The position numbers and the translations under genes are program-made. DNA of 14,394 bases, from NCBI GenBank assembly GCA_036510735.1, contig DATCDK010000147.1, positions 1 through 14,394 on the forward strand. The letters run 5' to 3'. The number at the start of each line of letters is the position of its first letter. Positions within the stretch are counted from its first letter, which is position 1. Shown here piece after piece: positions 5,878 through 12,478 of this stretch. Origin of the DNA: PALSA-607 sp036510735. Its GTDB lineage: Bacteria; Actinomycetota; Actinomycetes; Acidothermales; Acidothermaceae. The notes below the pieces were generated by a model, which was given only the letters and a program-made list of their open reading frames with translations, did no database searches and was not told the DNA's origin.

Positions 5878-6882
5878 GTGGACATCCCGAGCCAATGGCC
5901 AGGGCGGCTGCTCTCGACGTCCCGCGGTGAGGTCTTCGTCCGCCGGTTTGAGGGCGGTATCGATCTTGATGGGCCACCGCGCCCGCCGATTCTTTTCGTG
6001 CATGGGCTTGGCGGTGAGTCGCTCGACTGGGTCGACGTCGCGCTCCAGCTCAAGGATTCGTTCGACTGCTCGGCACTCGACCTGCCCGGCTTCGCACACT
6101 CCCCGCTGCCACCCGGCAGAGACCTCTCGCTCGACGGTCTCGCCGGCACATTCGCCGAAGTGGCGCGAACCTTCAGCGGGCCGGTGCATGTTGTCGGCGT
6201 CTCCCTTGGCGGCGCCATTGCGGTGCGCGTGGCCGCCGAACATCCCGAGCTTGTCGCGTCGCTCACGCTGGTCGCGCCCGCGCTGCCTGATCTGCGTCCA
6301 AAGCCCGGCAGCGCGCAACTGCTGATCGCCCTCGCGCCAGTAATAGGCCCGGCGATCGTGCGCACGATCATCAATTCCGACCCCGAGTGGATGGCCAAAC
6401 GCATCTACGCGCTCTGCTACGGCCACCCGCGTGCGGTGAGTCCGCAGCGCCACGCCCGCGAACTCGCGACGCTGCGGCAGCGGGCAAGCCTCGACTACAG
6501 CCCTTACGTCTACCGCGAAGCCCTGCGCACCACCGTGATGTCCTACGTCGACCGCGGACCGCGTCGGCTGTGGCAGCAAGCGGCACTTGTCGGCGTCCCG
6601 ACTCTTGTCATTTCTGGCGGCCGCGACCGGCTCGTTTCGCACCGGGTCGCGGCACGGGCGAAGCGCACCTTTCCGGACGTCGAGGTGCTGCGGTTGCCCG
6701 AAGCAGGGCACGTCGCCCACCTCGAGGACCCGACGACCGTGGCAACCGCCATGCGCGCGTTCCTGTCGCGGCCCGATCGGCCTGATCGGCCCGACCTGAT
6801 TCGGGGAATGAGCCGGCCTCGTGGGACCGTTGTTGACGTCGGGCCAACCACGCCCCCGCCCGTAGTCTCACCGCACGGCTGA
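5878..6882 (+). CDS. Alpha/beta-hydrolase fold protein (serine esterase/lipase-like)
   Basis: A 334-residue alpha/beta hydrolase. The oxyanion-hole motif FVHGLGG is at about 40-46. The nucleophile elbow GVSLGG places Ser109 as catalytic, Asp250 follows a strand (VISGGRD), and His278 lies in EAGHVAHLE, so the triad is complete. A lid or cap region lies between about 140 and 230. There is no signal peptide, so it is probably cytosolic. The C-terminal 35 residues are low complexity (RPDRPDRPD at 298-306, then Pro/Val-rich) and look like an added tail; the DNA there has three near-identical 9-bp units around 6771-6797. Start GTG 5878 lies 4 nt after the stop of the membrane-protein gene, which suggests read-through. 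A TACCGT at 5866-5871, 6 nt before the GTG, is a weak leaderless candidate. Substrate unknown. Confidence 0.9.
   Translation: MDIPSQWPGRLLSTSRGEVFVRRFEGGIDLDGPPRPPILFVHGLGGESLDWVDVALQLKDSFDCSALDLPGFAHSPLPPGRDLSLDGLAGTFAEVARTFSGPVHVVGVSLGGAIAVRVAAEHPELVASLTLVAPALPDLRPKPGSAQLLIALAPVIGPAIVRTIINSDPEWMAKRIYALCYGHPRAVSPQRHARELATLRQRASLDYSPYVYREALRTTVMSYVDRGPRRLWQQAALVGVPTLVISGGRDRLVSHRVAARAKRTFPDVEVLRLPEAGHVAHLEDPTTVATAMRAFLSRPDRPDRPDLIRGMSRPRGTVVDVGPTTPPPVVSPHG
6863..6868 (+). promoter_or_regulatory. Possible -10 hexamer (TAGTCT) for moeZ
   Basis: TAGTCT fits TANNNT and would start a transcript near 6875, about 30 nt before the preferred moeZ GTG. TTGACG at 6833-6838 is a good -35 match, but its 24-bp spacing is too long for a standard promoter, so this is only tentative. 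Confidence 0.25.
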
Positions 6883-6904
6883 TCCCCCGCTGATGGAGTC
6901 GAAA

Positions 6905-8083
6905 GTGTCACTTCCCCCGCTGGTCGAACCCGCTGAGAGCCTGACCGTCGAAGAGGTCCGGCGTTATTCGCGGCACCTGATCATTCCCGACGTCGCGATG
7001 GCTGGGCAGAAGCGGCTGAAGAACTCGCGGGTGCTCGCGATCGGCGCGGGTGGCCTCGGATCCCCGGTGCTGATGTACCTCGCTGCGGCCGGTGTAGGCA
7101 CGCTTGGTGTCGTCGACTACGACACCGTCGACGAGTCGAACCTGCAGCGCCAGATCATCCACGGCCAGAGCGATATTGGCCGCTCGAAGGCCCAGTCGGC
7201 GCGCGACTCGATCCACGAGATCAACCCGCTCGTGAAGGTCGTGTTGCACGAAGAGCGGCTCGACAACGACAACGTGTTCGAGATCTTCAACCAGTACGAC
7301 CTGATCGTCGACGGCACAGACAACTTCGCGACGCGCTACCTGGTCAACGACGCGTGCGTGCTGCTCGGCAAGCCCTATGTGTGGGGCTCGATCTACCGCT
7401 TCGACGGGCAGGCGTCGGTGTTCTGGGCCGAGAACGGTCCCTGCTACCGGTGCCTCTACCCGGAGCCGCCGCCGCCTGGCATGGTGCCGTCGTGCGCCGA
7501 GGGCGGCGTGCTCGGAGTGCTTTGCGCATCGATCGGCTCGATCCAGGCGACCGAGGCGATCAAGTTGCTGACCGGCATCGGCGAGTCGCTTGTCGGGCGG
7601 TTGATGATCTACGACGCGCTGGAGATGTCGTACCGCACGGTGAAGATCCGCAAGGATCCCGAGTGCCCCATCTGTGGCAAGAACCCGACGATCACCGAGC
7701 TGATCGACTACGAGACGTTCTGTGGCGCTGTCTCCGACGAGGCCGTCTTGGCAGCGCAGGGGTCGACGATCGTGCCGCGCGAGCTCAAGAAATGGATCGA
7801 CGACGGGGAGAACATCTTCCTGGTCGACGTCCGCGAGCCGGCCGAGTTCGAGATCGTCTCGATCCCGGGCGCGACGCTGATTCCGAAGGGTGAGTTCCTG
7901 AACGGGTCTGCGCTCGAGCGGATGCCACAGGACAAGCGCATCGTCTTGTACTGCAAGTCGGGCATGCGCTCGGCCGAGGCACTGGCGATCGTGAAGGGCG
8001 CCGGATTCGCCGACGCCGTGCACGTCGGCAGTGGCGTGGTCGGCTGGGTCAATCAGGTCGACCCGAGCCTGCCCTCGTACTAA
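6905..8083 (+). CDS. moeZ: MoeZ: ThiF/MoeB-type adenylyltransferase fused to rhodanese sulfurtransferase
   Basis: MoeZ adenylates the C-terminus of small sulfur-carrier proteins and transfers sulfur to them, feeding molybdopterin, thiamine or cysteine synthesis. The E1-like domain covers about residues 15-265: ATP-binding GAGGLGS (47-53), Asp73 after the second strand, DESNLQRQ (76-83), DGTDN (136-140) and CAEGG with Cys198. Two CxxC pairs (Cys180/183 and Cys254/257) form the structural zinc site of MoeB. The rhodanese domain covers about 285-392, with DVREPAEFE (308-316) and active-site loop CKSGMRS (Cys350). I chose GTG 6905 because GGAG lies 6 nt upstream and the resulting N-terminus, MSLPPLVEPA, resembles mycobacterial MoeZ. 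An ATG at 6893 would add four residues (396 aa). The stop codon lies 10 nt before the ATL gene. Confidence 0.95.
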   Translation: MSLPPLVEPAESLTVEEVRRYSRHLIIPDVAMAGQKRLKNSRVLAIGAGGLGSPVLMYLAAAGVGTLGVVDYDTVDESNLQRQIIHGQSDIGRSKAQSARDSIHEINPLVKVVLHEERLDNDNVFEIFNQYDLIVDGTDNFATRYLVNDACVLLGKPYVWGSIYRFDGQASVFWAENGPCYRCLYPEPPPPGMVPSCAEGGVLGVLCASIGSIQATEAIKLLTGIGESLVGRLMIYDALEMSYRTVKIRKDPECPICGKNPTITELIDYETFCGAVSDEAVLAAQGSTIVPRELKKWIDDGENIFLVDVREPAEFEIVSIPGATLIPKGEFLNGSALERMPQDKRIVLYCKSGMRSAEALAIVKGAGFADAVHVGSGVVGWVNQVDPSLPSY

Positions 8084-8086
8084 CTT
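8081..8086 (+). promoter_or_regulatory. -10 hexamer TAACTT over the moeZ stop, leaderless promoter of the ATL gene
   Basis: TAACTT fits TANNNT and includes the moeZ TAA. Exactly 7 nt follow before GTG 8094, the same geometry as at 1989, 2246 and 3065. No Shine-Dalgarno sequence precedes the GTG. Co-transcription with moeZ remains possible. Confidence 0.45.
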
Positions 8087-8093
8087 TCCCTTC

Positions 8094-8429
8094 GTGGCAC
8101 AGCGTTCTTCAAAGGGACCTTTCGAGCCGGACGCCGAGGTGCCGGCGTTCGCGCAACGCGTGCTCGACCTCGTCGACGCGATACCGAAAGGCTTGGTGCT
8201 GGCCTACGGGGACATTGCCGAATACCTCGGTGAGGGCGGTCCGCGCCAGGTCGGTTCGGTGATGTCGACATGGGGTGGCGCGGTGCCGTGGCACCGGGTG
8301 GTCCATGCCGACGGCACACCGGCGCCAAGCCATGACGGCGAGGTACTGCGACTGTTGCGGGCCGACGTGACGCCGATGCGAGGCGACCGCGTCGACATGC
8401 GCCGAGCCCGCTGGGACCCCGACTCGTGA
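8094..8429 (+). CDS. Alkyltransferase-like (ATL) protein, MGMT domain lacking the acceptor cysteine
   Basis: The 111 residues form the DNA-binding domain of O6-alkylguanine-DNA alkyltransferase. The family's active site PCHRV is here PWHRV (Trp66), so it cannot accept alkyl groups. This is the hallmark of ATL proteins, which bind O6-alkylguanine and hand it to nucleotide excision repair. Other key features are kept: Tyr38 in AYGDIA (phosphate-rotating Tyr), and PRQVGSVM with Arg51 as the nucleotide-flipping arginine finger. The N-terminal half of Ada/MGMT is absent, and the C-terminus ends in a basic/Trp stretch. GTG 8094 is chosen because the upstream ATG at 8031 would overlap moeZ by 53 nt and add residues outside the domain. 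It overlaps the next gene by 4 nt (GTGA). A homologous MGMT-like gene lies near moeZ and adnAB in mycobacteria (Rv3204), from memory. Confidence 0.9.
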   Translation: MAQRSSKGPFEPDAEVPAFAQRVLDLVDAIPKGLVLAYGDIAEYLGEGGPRQVGSVMSTWGGAVPWHRVVHADGTPAPSHDGEVLRLLRADVTPMRGDRVDMRRARWDPDS

Positions 8430-9070
8430 CCGCTCTCCCGCCGGACGAGTCCGCTCGCAGGGTCTGGGAGCCGCGCACGCGCTACGCGCGAATCTGGGCG
8501 CGATCGAGGGTTGTTGACGGGATCTACGGCGCGGTCGCCATCGTAGGGACCGCGTCATTCGCTTTCGTTGTCACCGATTGCGTCGCCTCATGGTTTGGCG
8601 ATCGGGTACTGATCGGTCCCGACGAGCTCACCGACCTTTCCTTTTGGACCGTGTTTCCAGGGTGGCTCTTGCTGATGGGGTCAGGGCTCCTGCTTCGTAA
8701 TGTCTTCTTCCGCCGAGGTGCCAAGGGGCGGAGGCCACGGCTGCGGGCCACGAGATCCACCGTCGCGTTGGCGCTCTGCGCCGCCGCAGTAGTGGGGTTT
8801 GCCATCGGAAACTCCGCACATGGGAAGAGGGGGTCGGCGCGAGTCCTGGCAGGCCCCGTATACCAGATTTCCGACGAGGTCGACAACGACGGCGGTTGGG
8901 TGACGGTAACCCAGTCTCGATACCAAAGTTTCGAAGCGCGCTTGGTCCGCGGCGAGTCGGGAATCGCCGTCTTCGGCCCGATCGAAGTAGGGGTGTGCAT
9001 CTTCCTGCTGCGCTGGCGGCGCAAGGGCTTCCCGTGGCCTAGCGGCCTGGAGTCTGACACGGCGACCTGA
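8426..9070 (+). CDS. Small multi-pass membrane protein of unknown function
   Basis: I do not recognise this 214-residue protein. Hydrophobic segments lie at about 32-54, 73-95 and 111-129, with a possible fourth at 179-195. Basic clusters (FRRGAKGRRPRLRATR at 95-110, LRWRRKG at 195-201) suggest where it faces the cytoplasm. Between the third and fourth segments is a polar, possibly extracellular loop of about 45 residues (YQISDEVDNDGGWVTV). No catalytic motif is visible. The start is GTG 8426, overlapping the ATL stop (GTGA), so it is translationally coupled to the ATL gene. Its codons look less GC-biased by eye than those of its neighbours, for example around 8635-8720. I know of no counterpart at this position in mycobacteria, which may mean a lineage-specific insertion. 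Confidence 0.75.
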   Translation: MTALPPDESARRVWEPRTRYARIWARSRVVDGIYGAVAIVGTASFAFVVTDCVASWFGDRVLIGPDELTDLSFWTVFPGWLLLMGSGLLLRNVFFRRGAKGRRPRLRATRSTVALALCAAAVVGFAIGNSAHGKRGSARVLAGPVYQISDEVDNDGGWVTVTQSRYQSFEARLVRGESGIAVFGPIEVGVCIFLLRWRRKGFPWPSGLESDTAT

Positions 9071-9097
9071 GGAGGCGCGCCGGCCGGGTGGCGGCAT

Positions 9098-9165
9098 CTT
9101 CACATCCGGTGTGGTTGTTCGGGCGTTCGTTATGGGCGGTATCGACAACCACACGGGATGTGAAG
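9098..9165. repeat. 21-bp near-perfect inverted repeat with 26-bp spacer upstream of adnA
   Basis: The arm at 9098-9118 (CTTCACATCC, a G, then GTGTGGTTGT) and the reverse complement of 9145-9165 agree at 20 of 21 positions; the only mismatch is the central base of the arm. Each arm also contains a half-palindrome, CACA-N5-TGTG (9101-9113 and 9150-9162), so the unit can be read as a long hairpin or as two operator-like sites about 49 bp apart. It lies 28 bp after the membrane-protein stop and about 80 bp before adnA. There is no T tract. Possible roles: terminator, operator, or a mobile palindromic element. Confidence 0.9.
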
Positions 9166-9244
9166 TCGAGAGCGGGCGGACGACGAGGGTTGGCGGCCTG
9201 GGTGACCTGCCCGCGGTGTCAGCGTTTCGTGGTGGGATGCGCTG

Positions 9245-12200
9245 GTGTCTTCGATGAGCGGGACGGCGGGTGGGCGGCGTTCGCGTCGGCCCGCTGACGT
9301 GCCGCGAGTGGTGCGAGCACCCGCGCGGCCGGTGGTTCCACCGGTTCTGGACGAGGCACAGCGACGCGCAATTGAGCACCGGGGCGGCCCAGTTCTCGTG
9401 CTTGCCGGCCCGGGCACCGGCAAGACCACCACGATCGTCGAGGCGGTCGTGCAGCGCGTCGAAGCCGGTGAGATCACTCCCGACCAAGCGCTCGTCCTGA
9501 CCTTCAGTCGCCGAGCTGCCGCAGAACTTCGCGAGCGCATCGCCGCACGTCTCGACCGAACCATTCGCGAGCCGATCGCCCGCACGTTCCACTCGTACGC
9601 GTTCGGTCTGCTGCGCGCGAACGCGGCCAGGCGCGGCGAGCCGGCGCCGCGCCTGCTATCAGGCCCAGAACAAGATCTCGTCGTCCGCGAACTGCTGGAG
9701 GGCGACGTCGAAGAAGGCGGCACGCAGTGGCCGGAGCGGTTGCACCCCGCGCTGCTCACTCGCGGCTTCGCGCAGGAGTTGCGCGACTTCGTCCAACGTG
9801 CGGTCGAGCGAGGAATTACCCCACGCGAGCTCGCGCAACTCGGTCGCCGCGACAAGCGCGACGACTGGGTGGCGGCCGCGAAGTTCGCGGAGCAGTACGC
9901 GCAAGTGTCGGCATTACGTGAGGCAGCCTCCTACGACCCCGCTGAGTTGATCCGGGCTGCCGCCGGGTTGTTGAGGGCAGATCCCCTTGTGCTGCAAGAG
10001 ATTCGGGCCGCTCACGAGTTCGTGGTGGTCGACGAATACCAAGACACCGATCCCGCCCAGGAAGAGTTGCTCTCCCTGCTCGTCGGCAGCCGCGACCTGC
10101 TTGCCGTTGGCGATCCCGACCAGTCGATCTACGGATTTCGCGGGGCCGATCTCGAAGGCATCCGCCGATTCCCCGACCGCTTTCGGGCTGCCGACGGGTC
10201 ACCTCCGACTCTCGTTGAGCTCGACGTGAGCAGGCGCTCCGGCGAGGTGCTGCTGGCCGCGTCGCGTCGGGTCGCGCAGCGGCTGTCCGGGCCGCCCGCG
10301 CATCGCAGATTGCGACCCGCAGCTGGGCTCGACCCCGGCACAGCAGAGGTACACCTTTTCGCGACGACCAGCGCCGAGGCGTTCTACATCGCGCAGCGAC
10401 TGCGCGAGATGCACCTGCTGCACGAGGTGCCTTGGTCGCGGATGGCAGTCCTCGTGCGCAGTGGTACGCCGCTTCCGATGCTGCGTCGCTCGCTGCAGTC
10501 CGCCGGCGTGCCGGTCGCCGCGCATGCGGAAGAACAGCCGCTGGTCGACGTCCCGATCGTGCATGCGCTCTTGCGGATTCTCGCCGTCGTCACCGGCCGC
10601 CTCGACTTCAACGGGCCGCAGGGAGTCGAGCTCGCAGCAGAGCTGGTGACCGGACCGCTCGGGCGGGCCGACCCCCTGGCCCTGCGCCGGTTGCGGCAGG
10701 ACTTAAGACGCCTCGAGCTTGCCGCCGGTGGCGGCCGCGCCTCTGGCGCCTTGCTCGCCGAGGCGCTGGTCACGCCGGCGGAGCTCGTCGCGCTTGACCT
10801 TCGCGTTGCGGCGCCAGCCCAACGCGTTGCAGACGCGCTTGCAGCAGGCCGCGCCGCGGCAGCAGACCCGGCTGCAACAGACCCGGCGGCAACAGCCGAG
10901 GTCGTGCTCTGGGCAATCTGGCAGGCGGCCAACGTGGTCACCCGCCTCAGTTCGCTCGCGCTGTCCGGCGCGCCTGGATCGGCGGCCGCCGACCGCGATC
11001 TTGACGCGGTGGTCGCGCTCTTCGACGTGGCCGCCCGATTCGCCGACCGGTTGCCGAAAGCCGGGCCCGACGTGTTCCTCGACCATCTGCTCGGCCAGCA
11101 GATCCCGGGTGACACATTGGCACCGCAAGCGCCGAGCGCTGAGGGTGTGCGGCTGATGACGGCGCACGCCGCCAAGGGCCTCGAGTGGGACGTCGTCGCC
11201 GTCGCCGGTGTGCAAGAAGGTGTGTGGCCCGACCTGCGCGGACGCGGGTCGCTGCTCGGGTCGCAGCAACTCGTCGATGTCCTAGCGGCCGGCGACGACT
11301 CGGGCGCGACCAGCGCATTGCAGGCGGTCGCCGCCCGACTTGCCGAGGAGCGGCGCCTCTTCTACGTCGCCGTCACGAGGGCTCGCCTGCATCTGCTCGC
11401 GACCGCTGTCCGCAGTGACGACCAGCAGCCGTCGCGCTTCCTCGACGAGCTCGTGCCGAGCGAGCGCGACGAACGACCGTTGACGAGGGTTCCGCGCGGG
11501 CTCGACCTGCCGTCGGTGGTGGCGGAGCTGCGCGCCGTCGTGACAAACCCAGCTTCGGAAACGGATGAAGCCGGACGACGCAGAGCGGCCGCAGCTGCAC
11601 AGCTCGCGCGACTGGCGGCGGCGGGAGTGCCGGGTGCCGATCCGCTCGACTGGTACGGGCTGGCGCCGCTCTCCGACGAGCGTCAACTCGTCGACGATGG
11701 CGAACTCGTCAAGCTGTCGCCGTCCCGCCTTGAGTCCTTTGCTCGTTGCCCTTTGCGTTGGCTGCTCGAGTCGTCGGGCGGCACGAGTGGCGATTCGACC
11801 TCGCAGGGCATCGGCACGCTGGTGCACGCGCTCGCGCAGCAGGTCGCCGACGACGGGGTGCCCGCTGCCGATGTCGCCGTGCAGCTGCAAGAGCGACTGG
11901 CCAGCGCGATCAAACGGGTCGATTTGGGCTCCGGCTGGTTCGCCGTCCGGCAGCGCGAGCGCGCTGCGGAGATGGTCCGGAAGCTCGCCGAGTGGCTGCA
12001 CACAAATACCCGCGTTTTCGTTGCGGCCGAGCAGGACTTCGAGGTCACCATCGGCCGCGCGGTGTTGAAGGGCCAGGTTGACCGCCTCGAACGGGACGAC
12101 GAGGGGCGGTTGTTCGTCGTCGACCTGAAGACGGGCAAACACGCGCCAACGAGGGTCGAGCTCGACACGCATGCACAGCTGGGTTCGTACCAGGTCGCGG

Positions 12201-12478
12201 TTGAGGTCGGGGCTTTCGACGAGGTCGCGGCGGGTGTGCGCGAGTCCGGCGGCGCAGCACTCGTGCAAGTCGGCACCAGCACGGTGAAGGCGGCCATCAA
12301 CGAGCAGAAGCCGCTCTCAGAAAGCGGCGACCCCGGCTGGGCGCTGGAGATGATCGAGCGCTCGGCGCGCGGCATGGCCGGCAACGTCTTCGCGGCCATC
12401 GACAACGACATGTGCCGGTCGTGTCCGGTGCGCACCTCGTGCCCCGTGCGTGACGAGGGCCGGCAGGTGACCGCATGA
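9245..12478 (+). CDS. adnA: AdnA: helicase-nuclease subunit of the AdnAB DNA end-resection complex
   Basis: AdnAB is the actinobacterial counterpart of RecBCD/AddAB: it unwinds and degrades double-strand ends to prepare them for recombination. The N-terminal UvrD-type motor shows Walker A GPGTGKT (55-61), motif Ia LTFSRRAA, Walker B VVDEYQDT (261-268) and motif III GDPDQSIYGFRGAD (289-302); a helicase motif near 11150-11210 reads LMTAHAAKGLEWDVV. The C-terminal PD-(D/E)XK nuclease has Asp946 (GQVDRL) and Asp960 with Lys962 (DLKTGK), then a Q-x3-Y motif. Cys835, Cys1057, Cys1060 and Cys1066 match the spacing of an iron-sulfur cluster stapling the nuclease. An Ala/Pro/Asp tandem stretch at about 10858-10900 looks like a linker insertion. 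The 1077-residue length is normal. Start GTG 9245 is uncertain; ATG 9254 is in frame, and neither has a strong ribosome binding site. The gene overlaps adnB by 4 nt. Confidence 0.95.
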   Translation: MSSMSGTAGGRRSRRPADVPRVVRAPARPVVPPVLDEAQRRAIEHRGGPVLVLAGPGTGKTTTIVEAVVQRVEAGEITPDQALVLTFSRRAAAELRERIAARLDRTIREPIARTFHSYAFGLLRANAARRGEPAPRLLSGPEQDLVVRELLEGDVEEGGTQWPERLHPALLTRGFAQELRDFVQRAVERGITPRELAQLGRRDKRDDWVAAAKFAEQYAQVSALREAASYDPAELIRAAAGLLRADPLVLQEIRAAHEFVVVDEYQDTDPAQEELLSLLVGSRDLLAVGDPDQSIYGFRGADLEGIRRFPDRFRAADGSPPTLVELDVSRRSGEVLLAASRRVAQRLSGPPAHRRLRPAAGLDPGTAEVHLFATTSAEAFYIAQRLREMHLLHEVPWSRMAVLVRSGTPLPMLRRSLQSAGVPVAAHAEEQPLVDVPIVHALLRILAVVTGRLDFNGPQGVELAAELVTGPLGRADPLALRRLRQDLRRLELAAGGGRASGALLAEALVTPAELVALDLRVAAPAQRVADALAAGRAAAADPAATDPAATAEVVLWAIWQAANVVTRLSSLALSGAPGSAAADRDLDAVVALFDVAARFADRLPKAGPDVFLDHLLGQQIPGDTLAPQAPSAEGVRLMTAHAAKGLEWDVVAVAGVQEGVWPDLRGRGSLLGSQQLVDVLAAGDDSGATSALQAVAARLAEERRLFYVAVTRARLHLLATAVRSDDQQPSRFLDELVPSERDERPLTRVPRGLDLPSVVAELRAVVTNPASETDEAGRRRAAAAAQLARLAAAGVPGADPLDWYGLAPLSDERQLVDDGELVKLSPSRLESFARCPLRWLLESSGGTSGDSTSQGIGTLVHALAQQVADDGVPAADVAVQLQERLASAIKRVDLGSGWFAVRQRERAAEMVRKLAEWLHTNTRVFVAAEQDFEVTIGRAVLKGQVDRLERDDEGRLFVVDLKTGKHAPTRVELDTHAQLGSYQVAVEVGAFDEVAAGVRESGGAALVQVGTSTVKAAINEQKPLSESGDPGWALEMIERSARGMAGNVFAAIDNDMCRSCPVRTSCPVRDEGRQVTA

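Noticed and set aside
6771..6797. 9-bp tandem units as a regulatory repeat
   Set aside because: They fall inside the hydrolase frame and encode RPDRPDRPD; a simple coding microrepeat in the low-complexity tail explains them.
5349..8023. Long minus-strand open frames (5349-6404, 5713-6720, 6908-8023)
   Set aside because: They lie opposite the sigma-partner, hydrolase and moeZ genes, which have clear domain matches. Their translations are Arg/Gly-rich without motifs, as expected of antisense frames in GC-rich DNA.
8031..8093. Upstream ATG 8031 as start of the ATL gene
   Set aside because: It would overlap moeZ by 53 nt and add residues not belonging to the MGMT fold; GTG 8094 has leaderless spacing and gives the expected length.
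9088..9297. 69-residue frame from GTG 9088 containing a CxxC
   Set aside because: It runs through the inverted repeat and into adnA, has no ribosome binding site and no paralogue, and is most likely chance.
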